The notes beneath the pieces were generated by a model. It made no database searches. It was given only the letters and a program-made list of their open reading frames with translations, and was not told where the DNA came from. A stretch of 64,000 nucleotides of DNA from Mesostigma viride (taxonomy: Eukaryota; Streptophyta; Mesostigmatophyceae; Mesostigmatales; Mesostigmataceae): NCBI GenBank assembly GCA_009746045.1, contig RPFO01000127.1:1117720-1181719 (forward strand), written 5' to 3'. A program made the translations under genes and the position numbers. This document shows, in pieces, positions 35,655 to 47,017 of this stretch. Position 1 is the stretch's first letter. Every line of letters begins with the position of its first letter.

Positions 35655-35750
35655 ACTTAATTAATTAATTAGCATAATTAATTAATTAAGAACATAACTC
35701 TGTTGGGAGTATACGTAACACATATCCCCTTCGCTGGGTGTTGCCTGAAA
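35655..35750 (-). mobile_element. LINE 3'-tail fragment, minus orientation
   Basis: On the minus strand it reads TACTCCCAACAGAGTTATGTT followed by TTAATTAATTAA runs, the same 3' end as the plus-strand copies nearby. Confidence 0.65.
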
Positions 35751-35754
35751 CTCT

Positions 35755-35925
35755 GGGTGGTGCAGGTGCCCTAGTGCACCTAGAGCAAGTGTTGTTTACA
35801 TTCCCACCCTTGCAGGAAGTAGCTTAGAATGTATGATAGGCCATATGCCCCTTCTCTGGGCTATGTGCTACATATACTCCCAACGGAGTTATGTTACAAT
35901 TCAATTCAATTCAATATCCCTGGGA
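35755..35925 (+). mobile_element. LINE 3'-tail fragment, plus orientation
   Basis: Carries TGCAGGTGCCCTAGTGCACC, TTGCAGGAAGTAGCTTAGAA and ACTCCCAACGGAGTTATGTT, ending in (AATTC)n. Its tail meets a convergent minus-strand tail at the same microsatellite. Confidence 0.7.
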
Positions 35926-36015
35926 AGGGGCATATATGTTTTTTTTTTACAGTCTGGGCTACAACCTGCAGGTGGGGGGTGTAAACAGCCACCTACTCTG
36001 GGTGCACCTGCACCA
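35926..36015 (-). mobile_element. LINE 3'-tail fragment converging on the previous one
   Basis: On the minus strand it reads GTAGCCCAGACTG, CATATATGCCCCTTCCC and a (GAATT)n tail. It shares the region also seen at 28899-28990. Confidence 0.6.
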
Positions 36016-37030
36016 CCATTAAATTAAATTAAATTAAATTATAACATGCCTCCGTGGGGAGGTCATGTAGCACATATTTCATGATGGGTGGGGTGGAGGA
36101 AGCCGCGTGATCGAACTATCCTAACTCTATCTAGAAAATCCTAACTGCACTACTCATCAAAACGCCTCCTCCGCTTGGGGGGAGGTGGCTTGCCCACAGG
36201 GTCGGGCGTGTGCGCCTTGACAATCTTCTTCCACCGCGTCTTGTCCTGCATGGCAGTCCAAAGACGGGAGAGAGAGTGGATGCGGTGCTCAAACTGGGCT
36301 GGGACCACTAGGTCGTCCAGCAACATCTGAACGTAGTTCGTGACAGGTTTCCCTACCCTTTTGGGAATGTCCTTGGGGCCAGGCCAGGTCAGAATGTGCC
36401 GCCCTGGCTGTCCAAGCCGCTGGGGGCCGGCCAGACCGAGGGTGGTGTCGACCTGGCTGGTGCGTGCAAGGTGTCCTACAAATGCTATCCTACGCTGCCT
36501 AATCTCGTCCGAAACACGAGGCATGCCATGATACAAAGACTCTGATGACGGACGCTCGGAAAAACCTACATTAAGGACCTGCCGGAGCATCCTGTAAACT
36601 GTGCCGTCGAGCCGAGCTGCCAGTTTGGGTGGGAGGGTCCACGCCTCGGCGCCATACGTGAGCACCGTGAGGACGAGGACCTTGAAGAGCATGCGCTTGC
36701 GGTGCCCGTTAAGGCCCTTCGAGCGCCAGTAGGGTGTGAGCGAACGGAGCTTGGCCCAGGCAAGGCCGATGCGGGTGTCCACATCGTCGGCGGTGTCAGG
36801 AAGCCAGCTCCCCAACAGCTTGAAGCGGTCGCGGAACGGGACCTCCGTCCCGTCGAGCAGGCGCGGCAGCGGTGGTTTACTGGATGCTCCTATCACCATC
36901 GCCTCAGTTTTGACACTAATCTCCAGCCCCACCGCCCGCGCCTCCAGGCCCAGGCAGTCCAGCCAGGTCTGAATGTGCTCGGGGCGCTCGATGAGGGTGG
37001 TATCATCCGCATAAATCAGCACCACCATGA
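36016..37030 (-). mobile_element. 5'-truncated LINE, RT C-terminal half plus 3' UTR
   Basis: The copy starts just before the RT active-site YADD and ends in a (TTTAA)n tail at about 36016-36040. The upstream RT motifs, endonuclease and ORF1 are absent, as expected from incomplete target-primed reverse transcription. Confidence 0.88.
36150..37028 (-). pseudogene. LINE reverse transcriptase, C-terminal part
   Basis: The intact 292-codon frame begins MVVLIYADDTTLI, which holds RT motif C with both metal-binding Asp. It continues VGLEISVKTEAMVIG, FKLLGSWLPDTADDVDTRIG, FKVLVLTVLTYGAEAW and RRIAFVGHLAR, the order seen in non-LTR RTs after the fingers/palm. The C-terminus is basic (PPPPKRRRRFDE). 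Sequence upstream of YADD carries a stop, so it is a truncated copy without its own start. Confidence 0.9.
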
Positions 37031-37208
37031 TGTATCATACCCTAAGGTCTGGCATGGGGTGGATGTAGCACGAGCCACGAGGTAGCCATGGCTGTCGGAG
37101 CTCATAACTTTCACGTTTGAGCACCGAATTTAGCCGTCAATATCACTATCGCTTCGTCTTTCTAAGACGCACATGGTGATATAATTTTCCGAATCAAAAT
37201 CGTTATAT

Positions 37209-38554
37209 ATGACGAGCAAACGCCCGTCGACGCAACGCAGTTTGGCGGATGCGCTCGCCCATGAAAATGTGGCAGCTGCGGCTGCAGCTTTGCCAGCTCC
37301 GGCAGGCAGCGGTGACACTAGTCGTGCACAGGTGGTCGCCCAGCAACCTCCCGGGCTCAATGCCTCGCCATCGGCATCGCCTGACCCTAAACGCGCCCGC
37401 TTCGCCGACAAAACTGGAGGGTCTTCACGCCCCTCGGAACCGCGCTGTCGGCTCCAACCAGGTCGATGATCACGACTGTCCAGACCAACATGTCTCCGTC
37501 CGATGCTCTGCACTGCACATCAGTTCTACGGGGACTACGCCTCGCTTTACGACCTGTGCCTCCATCTCCACGACACCGGACGCCTTCGCTGCACCGACGG
37601 AAGCCGCTGGCACAACGTCAGCATGGTTTTCGGCTCCCCCCGCCCCCGCCTCCAGCATGCCATCCTCAACTCCCTTCTCCAGGCTGCGCTCTGACGGCGA
37701 GATCTGGGCTCCATCCATCTCCGCCCCCACCCTCCGTTCCATCCTCACGGAAGCCTTTCAGCAGCACGTGACCCCCCTTGCTGCCGACGTCGCAGCAATG
37801 GGTGGCACGCTGACTGCTGAACTTCCTCACATTTCCACCGCCGCCGCCTCCACCTCCACTGCCTTTTCCGCCTCCACTGCCGACATCAAAGCCCAGCTCC
37901 TCGACCTCGACCACCGCCTTCAAGCCACCGCCACCGCCCTTGAGAGCTTGCATGACACCGCCGGCCTCACCGCCCAGGTGGTGAAGGACATCGCCGCCCA
38001 GCCGGCACCTGCTGGCCCGGCCGGCGATGCTCCCTCCACCTGGGCGGACTTGCTTAAAAGCAGCACACCACCTCCACCACCTCCACCATCTCGGCACAAC
38101 TCAAGCAACAAGCCCTCGACCTTCGCGAGGAAGCCGACATCGCCCGGCGCAGCCACAATGTCATCGTCAAGCACTTCGACCAGCCGGCAGGTGAGATCTC
38201 CACGAGCCTTCTTGAGGCATTTAAGCGCGCCATTTTAATTTGCCCCCATGTTACTCACTGTAATGCATGTCGGCTGTTCGCCTCCCCCGCGCGCGGGGGA
38301 AGGCTGGCCCGGCACCCGTGCTCCTCACCTTTAAGTACATGGCGGACAAGGTGTTGTTTCTTAAAAACCGCAAGAAGCTCTCGAGGACTCACTTCACGTT
38401 GGACGACGACCTGACCCTGGCCCAGCAACAACGGAGACGCGAACTATGGCCGACCTACCTCCAGATACGGCAAAGCGCAGGGGGGAAACCGGTATACTGG
38501 AGGGGGGACGTCATCCATGTCGACCACAAGCCTTGGCAGGCATCCCCCGTCTAG
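37209..38554 (+). pseudogene. LINE ORF1-type nucleic-acid-binding protein, frameshifted
   Basis: The pieces fall in different frames. Residues from MTSKRPSTQRSLADALA form an Ala/Pro-rich N-terminus. A second frame encodes a coiled-coil-like part (IKAQLLDLDHRLQATATALE). A third has REEADIARRSHNVIVKHFD, resembling the ORF1 RRM. The final frame (38267-38554) has PVLLTFKYMADKVLFLKNRK and AQQQRRRELWPTYLQ, the ORF1 C-terminal domain. At least two frameshifts and a deletion near 38240-38270 make it non-functional. No endonuclease or RT follows, only a 3' tail. Confidence 0.75.
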
Positions 38555-38984
38555 GGAATATAGCAGTAGTGTAGATTTAAGGCTAGCCTACCACGCGGCC
38601 CCAGCGCATGTGCGCCCATAATGGCCATGGATGATGCATTTAAGAATTTAGCCACGCCATGCCTATAACGGGACCCCCATGGATGTTGCACTAAGAATTT
38701 AGCCATGCTATGCCTATGCAGAGAGATGCTCTCTGTCGAGACGCCATGTCCTAGCTCTAGTATAGCCATGATGATCTTCCCCCACATAACATACTCCCCC
38801 TTAGCTGGGCATAGTGTGAAGATTATGAGGGTGCAGGTGCCCTGGTGCACCTAGAGCAAGGGTAGCTTACATTCCCACCCTTGCAGGAAGTAGCTTAGAA
38901 TGTATTAAAAGCCATATGCCCCTTCTCAGGGATATGTGCTACATGTACTCCCAACGGAGTTATGTTTCTAATTAATTAATTAAT
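38555..38984 (+). mobile_element. 3' UTR and tail of the ORF1-only LINE copy
   Basis: Carries a duplicated GAATTTAGCCAYGC block (38640-38720), then the shared end TGCAGGAAGTAGCTTAGAA, CTCCCAACGGAGTTATGTT and TTAATTAATTAA. The tail is followed at once by another ORF1 copy. Confidence 0.75.
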
Positions 38985-39306
38985 GTTACTCACTGGTGAG
39001 CTGGACATGTCGGCTGTCCGCCTCCCCCGCGCGCCGGGGAAGGCTGGCCCGGCACCCGTGCTCCTCACATTTAATACATGGCGGACAAGCTGGCGTTCCT
39101 TAAATGCCGTGCAAGAAGCTCTAGGAGACTCGCTTCACGCTGGACGACGATCCTTGACCCTGGCCCAGCAACAGCGGCGACGCGAGCTATGGCCGACCTA
39201 CCTTCAGCTCCGGCAGAGCGCAAGGGGGAAGCCGGTATACTGGAGGGGGGCGGTCATCCACGTTGACCACAAGCCCTGGCAGCCCCCTCCTGCCACCTCA
39301 GACTAG
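38985..39306 (+). pseudogene. Second LINE ORF1 C-terminal copy, frameshifted
   Basis: It starts directly after the preceding TTAATTAATTAA tail with GTTACTCACTGGTGAGCTGG and repeats PAPVLLTF, AQQQRRRELWPTYLQLRQ and GKPVYWRGAVIHVDHKPWQ. A frameshift at about 39075 breaks the domain. A further 70-bp fragment of the same segment lies at 39347-39416. Confidence 0.8.
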
Positions 39307-39419
39307 GAATATATATACCAGTAGTGTAGATTAGTAAGGCTTAGCCTAGCACGCTGGACGACGACTTGACCTTGGCCCAGCAACAGCGGCGACGCGAGCT
39401 ATGGCCGACCTACCTGGGA

Positions 39420-42100
39420 AGGCCCACACTAAATCACTAATCGAAAATTACTTGGGAAATGTTGTCTCGGGCTGATGGACATGTGTGCCCCTCAATTGCG
39501 GAGTTAAATTGGATGTATAATTGAATGAAATACATTATTACATTCCATGCATCGATGCTCGAGTCATCGCGATATCTGAATATCTTACATAATTACAGAC
39601 CCATCAATTGGAAGATCAGAAAGCTCCAGTGCATCTGCTCTACGACCGGACGTCTCAATCGTACGTAGTGCTTTCGAGTTATAATTACCCTCAATGTATG
39701 TCTGGAAAATCCACGTGCAGGCAGTGTCAAATGCATGGTATATGAACTAGTTATGTACATGTCAAGATGATGACAGTCAAGCGAGGCCATACATGTTGAC
39801 GGACAAGTGAGCCTGTAGACCTACGTCGATCCCCAGTTCCTCGATGTCGTGCGCAGCCCCGATATCATCAGATTTCCAATCCCCAACGGCCGTCGGCTCC
39901 GCAAAATCCACGTTCGCGATTAAACAGTGCAACCGCGAGGGCCGTTCTAACTTGTAATCCACCTATATAATGGGCTCCGTCTCGTCACCGTGCGTTCGCA
40001 TCAACAGGACAGCCACGGGTGTCGCGACGTCTCGGACGCTGTGCACTACACGCATCATCTCGGTCATCGCAGCCGTCGAGCACGTCACAAGCATCAATTA
40101 TTCTCTGGACGAATTCTCGTGACCGTGTTGATATTAATGTCTGCCAACTTCACGACTGTGAACAGCAGCCTCACGCACGTCCGGTCCATCCGACTCCGTC
40201 AGGCGGTGTTGCGAATGGCGTCCTGCGTGCAAAAACCAGTACATGAAGGACAATAATGTTAGCCCGTTAGACAGATTTGTCTGTGGTTCCGCTTACAGCA
40301 GTACTAATCACCCGTTACGCGGATTTCGGGCAAGTGGGTATCCTCCTACATTACATGTATCCAATTATGGACGGGAGATTTAAAATGGGAAACAAGTATC
40401 AGCGAACCCAGAATCAAGGTATCCACGCAACGGTTTTGAAGAAACGGCTATGTACATATAGACACAATGAACTGAACAAAACTTTAGTAGCTCACTCGTC
40501 GTTCACTTGTTAGTCGTAACGGAGGCAGTCATTCAGTCAGTTTGCAAGTTCAGTTGGCAAGTACGGAAACACACGCAAGTGCGTAACGGAGGCAGTCAGT
40601 CAGTCAGTTTGCAAGTGCAGTTGGCAAGTACGGACCACCAACCGCGTGTGTACGTCCATGATATCGCAATAATATAATCAAGAATAACAGGGAACGGTTA
40701 ATGTATCCTTTACGCAGCTTTTTCGTTCAGGGCATGTTGAAATAACGAAAGTGGGGTCAGGTGTTCGAACCTTCCAAGTGCCGAATTTTTTACGAACCAG
40801 CGCATTCACGAACCTTGCACTGGGGACGCGGTGGACGTGTACCATTACCCCGGCCTAATTCTAGCATTGTACACAAGGGGCGGTGGCTAGCAGTAAAGAA
40901 GGGCATCCTAGTCATAACGCTGGGCAAGTTTAAAAGCACCAACGGCCGTTGAGTAGGAAAAAAAAAGAGCAGGAGAAGAGCACGTCGACGTTTCAACAGC
41001 AAGACAAAAATATTGAACCCCGAGTACCAATGAAAATGCTTTCATGCATGTCCACCCCGACGAGGCACAAATTCATGCATGCCCACCCCGACGAGGCACA
41101 AATTAATGAACGACAGATTTCTCACCCCCCCCCGGCACATGGAACAAGTGCCATCGCACGCACACACTTTGTAGACAGGAGAGTTTCGAGAGTCCAACGG
41201 CCGTTGGCTCGGAGAAATTGACAGTACACCCGTAAAGACATTAAAATTATCACTTTGTTGTCTTATGTGTGCCGTGTCATTTCCCAAGGTCAAAAGCCGT
41301 CAACTTCTGCACCTCTTGTCCCTCCCACCCGTACGCACTAAGCATGCCCACCTTACACTACCACATGTGGCTCTTGAGAAAACTCCCCCCGACGATGCAC
41401 ATGTGCCATTCACGCACACACCTTCAGACAAGGCTATCAGTTTTTCGAAGTCCAACGGCCGTTGGCTCCGAGAAATGCTGTTACAACTCAAAATTACAAT
41501 GGTGACATCCACGAGCTAGTGGTACGCCGAACAAGTGCTTGTATGACATATGGCGACTGCCCGTGAGGAAAAGTCCACCACCACACACGGTCAGTTTTTT
41601 GAGTCCAACGGCCGTTGGCTCCGAGAAATGCTGTTACAACGCAAAATTACAATGGTGACATACATGAGCTAGTGGTACGCCGAACAAGTGCTTGTATGAC
41701 ATATGGCGACTGCCCGTGAGGAAAAGTCCACCACCACACACGGACAGTTTTTTGACTCCAACGCAAGAACAGACGTAATGCACACCAAGTGACCAAGTGG
41801 CAAGATAAAGACACCCTTGCCAATCTCTACCCACAAAAACTTAGCCCCGAAATCCGTAGCCCCGAAATCCGTGATTGATTTGTACATTGTAGATGACAAT
41901 GCAGCGATCACATGTATTCTGAAACCAACACGTTTTTACCTAGTTATCATGGTAACCAATTTATGGTTACCTAGTTATCCATGGCTAGAAAGTTGTAAAT
42001 ACACGATGTGGCCACACACGCCATAGATGAAAATCATAACCAGATCACGCACATGATCATGGAAGGGGACTCTATTGATCTCAAAAAAGAAAGCTCAAGA
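39420..42100. other. Gene-poor region with local duplications
   Basis: No gene was recognised. It holds a ~75-bp tandem duplication (40515-40645, GTAACGGAGGCAGTCA), a 33-bp duplication (41044-41105) and the CCAACGGCCGTTGG family listed separately. A minus-strand frame at 39777-39962 has no recognised domain. Confidence 0.5.
41438..41760 (+). repeat. ~153-bp tandem duplication with CCAACGGCCGTTGG palindromes
   Basis: Two nearly identical units each contain the palindrome CCAACGGCCGTTGG (41452-41465, 41605-41618), and a third broken start lies at about 41745. Diverged relatives of the palindrome lie at 40940-40951 and 41194-41207 in similar contexts. Confidence 0.9.
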
Positions 42101-42165
42101 CACCCTACACCCTACACCCTACACCCTACACCATACATCCTACAACCTACACCCTTAACTCTCCA
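42101..42165 (-). repeat. Telomere-like (TGTAGGG)n interstitial repeat
   Basis: About eight heptamers CACCCTA on the plus strand, the first four perfect. The G-strand reads TGTAGGG, one base from the plant-type TTTAGGG. Confidence 0.7.
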
Positions 42166-42191
42166 CCCTTAGCTTACGTGACCTTTTTTTC

Positions 42192-42260
42192 GGAGAAATG
42201 TCCGAGTGGAATGCTATGTATGGGGTAACTTTCCCAAGGGTTCGAATCCCTCTTTCTCCA
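42192..42260 (+). pseudogene. Deleted organelle-type trnS relic
   Basis: A 7-bp acceptor stem (GGAGAAA with TTTCTCC), a D-arm start TCCGAGTGG, a variable arm GGGG...TCCC and a T-arm AGGGTTCGAATCCCT are present. At 69 nt it is about 20 nt short of a serine tRNA: the 3' D-stem, the 5' anticodon stem and the anticodon are missing. The sequence style and AT-rich flank suggest an organelle fragment in nuclear DNA. Confidence 0.7.
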
Positions 42261-42362
42261 TTAGAGTTTTGTTTAGCTTCTATTCTCGTCTACACATAAT
42301 TCACACGAAGTACGCTTGCAAATACTTTATTACTATTTTGTTTGATATACTACACTAATATT

Positions 42363-43585
42363 AGTTACGTTAAATAGTGCCGGAACCTTTTGCCGCCTGA
42401 GGCAAATCGGTCCGTCACACTATTTTGCCCGGAATAACCACTTCCGAGCACCCAAGTTAATTCGGCCGAATTAACTTGGGTGCTCGGAAGTGGTTATTCC
42501 GGGCAAAATAGTGTGACGGACCGATTTGCCTCAGGCGGCAAAAGGTTCCGGCACTATTTAACGTAACTAAAACCTGGCCTCGTGGAGGGGGACGAAGAGC
42601 CCGAGACATCCGCCTAGGCCGCTGAGCACGCACCACTAAATGCGCCGGAGCTGCCTCAGTGAGGATTCGAACCCCTGACCTCCAAGGTGCACAGGTTTTA
42701 GTTACGTTAAATAGTGCCGGAACCTTTTTGCCGCCTGAGGCAAATCGGTCCGTCACACTATTTTGCCCGGAATAACCACTTCCGAGCACCCAAGTTAATT
42801 CGGCCGAATTAACTTGGGTGCTCGGAAGTGGTTATTCCGGGCAAAATAGTGTGACGGACCGATTTGCCTCAGGCGGCAAAAAGGTTCCGGCACTATTTAA
42901 CGTAACTAAAACCTGGCCTCGTGGAGGGGGGACGAAGAGCCCGAGACATCCGCCTAGGCCGCTGAGCACGCACCACTAAATGCGCCGGAGCTGCCTCAGT
43001 GAGGATTCGAACCCCTGACCTCCAAGGTGCACGGGTTTTAGTTACGTTAAATAGTGCCGGAACCTTTTTGCCGCCTGAGGCAAATCGGTCCGTCACACTA
43101 TTTTGCCCGGAATAACCACTTCCGAGCACCCAAGTTAATTCGGCCGAATTAACTTGGGTGCTCGGAAGTGGTTATTCCGGGCAAAATAGTGTGACGGACC
43201 GATTTGCCTCAGGCGGCAAAAGGTTCCGGCACTATTTAACGTAACTAAAACCCGTGCACCTTGGAGGTCAGGGGTTCGAATCCTCACTGAGGCAGCTCCG
43301 GCGCATTTAGTGGTGCGTGCTCAGCGGCCTAGGCGGATGTCTCGGGCTCTTCGTCCCCCTCCACGAGGCCAGGTTTTAGTTACGTTAAATAGTGCCGGAA
43401 CCTTTTTGCCGCCTGAGGCAAATCGGTCCGTCACACTATTTTGCCCGGAATAACCACTTCCGAGCACCCAAGTTAATTCGGCCGAATTAACTTGGGTGCT
43501 CGGAAGTGGTTATTCCGGGCAAAATAGTGTGACGGACCGATTTGCCTCAGGCGGCAAAAAGGTTCCGGCACTATTTAACGTAACT
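42363..43585. mobile_element. Compound palindromic element, copy 1 (1,223 bp)
   Basis: Flanked by the 5-bp duplication ATATT (42358-42362, 43586-43590). The order is palindrome 42363-42568, spacer 42569-42699 (+), palindrome 42700-42907, spacer 42908-43039 (+), palindrome 43040-43246, spacer 43247-43377 (inverted), palindrome 43378-43585. Each palindrome is two ~103-bp arms meeting at TTCGGCCGAA, with outer ends AGTTACGTTAAATAG. The spacer contains GGTTCGAATCC, a perfect pol III B-box consensus, and no ORF. No known superfamily is recognised. Confidence 0.92.
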
Positions 43586-43590
43586 ATATT

Positions 43591-43750
43591 ATAATAGTTG
43601 TGTGTGTGTGTTGTTCACGTGTGCGTGTGTGTGTTGTGTGTGTTGTGTGTGTTGTGCGTGTGCGTGTGCGTGTGCGTGTGCGTGTGCGTGTGCGTGTGCG
43701 TGTGTGTGTGTATATAATTTTTTGTTGTGTGTGTGTGTTGTGTGTTGTAC
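43591..43750 (+). repeat. (GT)n/(GTGTGC)n microsatellite
   Basis: TG dinucleotides with CG steps lead into the 40-bp satellite. Almost all of it alternates purine and pyrimidine. Confidence 0.95.
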
Positions 43751-46700
43751 GTGCAAGGTGTATGTACATGTGTGTGCAGCCGGCCCTTGCGTGCGCGGTG
43801 TGTGTACGTTTCTGTGCAGCCGCCCCTTGCGTGCGCGGTGTATGTACGTGTGTGTGCATGCCGGCCCTTGCGTGCATGGTGTGTGTACGTGTGTGTGCAG
43901 CCGCCCCTTGCGTGCGCGGTGTATGTACATGTGTTTGCACTCGCCCATTGCGTGCGCGGTGTATGTACGTGTGTGTGCAGCCGCCCCTTGCGTGCGCGGT
44001 GGATGTACGTGTGTGCGCACTCGCCCCTTGCGTGCGCGGTGTATGTACGTGTGTGTGCAGCCGCCCCTTGCGTGCGCGGTGTATGTACATGTGTGTGCAT
44101 CCTTGTCCTTGCGTGCATGGTGTATGTACATGTGAGTGCCGTCGCCCCAACCGTGCATTGTGTATGTACGTGTGTGTGCAGCCGCCCCTTGCGTGCATGG
44201 TGTGTGTACATGTGTGTGCATCCTTGTCCTTGCGTGCATGGTGTATGTACATGTGTTTGCACTCGCCCCTTGCGTGCGCGGTGTGTGTACGTGTGTGTGC
44301 AGCCGCCCCTTGCGTGCATGGTGTGTGTACATGTGTGTGCATCCTTGTCCTTGCGTGCATGGTGTGTGTACATGTGTGTGCAGCCGCCCCTTGCGTGCGC
44401 GGTGGATGTACATGTGCGGGCAGTTGCCCCTTGCGTGCGCGGTGTATGTACATGTGTTTGCACTCGCCCCTTGCGTGCGCGGTGTATGTACATGTGTGTG
44501 CAGCCGCCCCTTGCGTGCATGGTGTATGTACATGTGCTTGCACTGGCCCCGTGCGTGCGCGGTGTATGTACGTGTGTGTGCAGCCGCCCCTTGCGTGCGC
44601 GGTGTATGTACGTGCGTGTGCAGCCGCCCCTTGCGTGCGCGGTGTATGTACATGTGTGTGCATCCTTGTCCTTGCGTGCGCGGTGTATGTACATGTGTTT
44701 GCACTCGCCCCTTGCGTGCGCGGTGGATGTACATGTGTGTGCAGCCGCCCCTTGCGTGCATGGTTTATGTACATGTGTGTGCAGTCGCCGGCCCCGTGCG
44801 TGCGCAGTGGATGTACGTGTGTGTGCAGCCGCCCCGTGCGTGCATGGTGTGTGTACGTGTGTGTGCAGCAGCCCCTTGCGTGCGCGGTGTATGTACGTTT
44901 CTGTGCATGCCGGCCCTTGCGTGCATGGTGTATGTACATGTGCTTGCACTGGCCCCTTGCGTGCGCGGTGTATGTACGTGTGTGTGCAGCCCCCCCTTGC
45001 GTGCGCGGTGTATGTACGTGTGTGCGCACTCGCCCCTTGCGTGCGCGGTGTATGTACGTGTGTGTGCAGCCGCCCCTTGCGTGCGCGGTGTATGTACATG
45101 TGTGTGCAGCCGCCCCTTGCGTGTGCGGTGGATGTACATGTGCGGGCAGTTGCCCCTTGCATGCGCGGTGTATGTACATGTGTTTGCACTCGCCCCTTGC
45201 GTGCGCGGTGTATGTACATGTGTGTGCAGCCGCCCCTTGCGTGCATGGTGTATGTACATGTGCTTGCACTGGCCCCGTGCGTGCGCGGTGTATGTACGTG
45301 TGTGTGCAGCCGCCCCTTGCGTGCGCGGTGTATGTACGTGTGTGCGCACTCGCCCCTTGCGTGCGCGGTGTATGTACGTGTGTGTGCAGCCGCCCCTTGC
45401 GTGCGCGGTGTATGTACATGTGTGTGCATCCTTGTCCTTGCGTGCGCGGTGTATGTACATGTGTTTGCACTCGCCCCTTGCGTGCGCGGTGTATGTACAT
45501 GTGTGTGCAGCCGCCCCTTGCGTGCATGGTTTATGTACATGTGTGTGCAGTCGCCCCGTGCGTGCGCAGTGTATGTACGTGTGTGTGCAGCCGCCCCTTG
45601 CGTGCGTGGTGTGTGTACATGTGAGTGCAGCCGCCCCTTGCGTGCGCGGTGTATGTACGTGTGTGTGCAGCAGCCCCTTGCGTGCTTTGTGTGTGTACAT
45701 GTGTGTGAATCCTTGTCCTTGCGTGCATGGTGTGTGTACGTGTGTGTGCAGCCGCCCCTTGCGTGCATGGTGGATGTACATGTGAGTGCCGTTGCCCCTT
45801 GCGTGCGCGGTGTATGTACGTGTGTGTGCAGCCATCCCTTAATTGCGTGCGCGGTGTGTGTACGTGTGTGTGCACTCGCCCCTTGCGTGCGCGGTGTATG
45901 TACGTGTGTGCAGCCGCCCCTTGCGTGCGCGGTGTATGCCAGTGTGTGTGCATGCCGGCCCTTGCGTGCAAGGTGGTGTGTAAGTGTGTGTGCAGCCCCT
46001 TGCGTGCATGGTGTATGTACGTGTGTGTGCAGCCGGCCCTTGCGTGCATGGTGTGTGTACATGTGAGTGCAGCCGTCCCTTCCGTGCATGGTGTGTGTAC
46101 GTGTGTGTGCAGTTGCCCCTTGCGTGCGCGGTGTATGTACGTGTGTGTGCAGCAGCCCCTTGCGTGCTTTGTGTGTGTACATGTGTGTGAATCCTTGTCC
46201 TTGCGTGCATGGTGTATGTACGTGTGTGTGCAGCCGTCCCTTAATTGCGTGCGCGGTGTGTGTACGTGTGTGTGCACTCGCCCCTTGCGTGCGCGGTGTA
46301 TGTACGTGTGTGCAGCCGCCCCTTGCGTGCGCGGTGTATGCCAGTGTGTGTGCATGCCGGCCCTTGCGTGCAAGGTGGTGTGTAAGTGTGTGTGCAGCCC
46401 CTTGCGTGCATGGTGTATGTACGTGTGTGTGCAGCCGGCCCTTGCGTGCATGGTGTGTGTACATGTGAGTGCAGCCGTCCCTTCCGTGCATGGTGTGTGT
46501 ACGTGTGTGTGCAGTTGCCCCTTGCGTGCGCAGTGTATGTACGTGTGTGTGCATGCCGGCCCTTGCGTGCATGGTGTGTGTACGTGTGTGTGCAGTTGCC
46601 CCTTGCATGCGCGGTGTATGTACATGTGAGTGCAGCCGCCCAAGAGTATGTACATGTGAGTGCCGTCGCCCCTAATTGCGTGCATTGTGTGTGTAAGTGT

Positions 46701-47012
46701 GTGTGCAGCAGCCCCTTGCGTGCGCGGTGTATGTACGTGTGTGTGCAGCCGCCCCTTGCGTGCATGGTGTATGTACATGTGAGTGCCGTTGCCCCTTGCG
46801 TGCGCGGTGTATGTACGTGTGTGTGCAGCCGTCCCTTAATTGCGTGCGCGGTGGATGTACATGTGCGGGCAGTTGCCCCTTGCGTGCGCGGTGTATGTAC
46901 GTGTGTGTGCAGCCGTCCCTTGCGTGCGCGGTGTATGTACGTGTGTGTGCAGCCGCCCCTTGCGTGCATGGTGAGTGTAAGTGTGTGTGCAGCAGCCCCT
47001 TGCGTGCGCAGT
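43751..47012 (+). repeat. 40-bp satellite, left block
   Basis: The unit is TGTATGTACGTGTGTGTGCA followed by GCCGCCCCTTGCGTGCGCGG, with many point variants. Nearly the whole unit alternates purine and pyrimidine except the GCCGCCCC core. It lacks stops in all six frames, which gives very long repetitive open frames with no credible gene. Confidence 0.97.
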
Positions 47013-47017
47013 GTATG

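Noticed and set aside
42569-42699. tRNA gene in the spacer of the compound element
   Set aside because: GGTTCGAATCC fits a B-box, but no matching acceptor stem, anticodon arm or A-box could be built.
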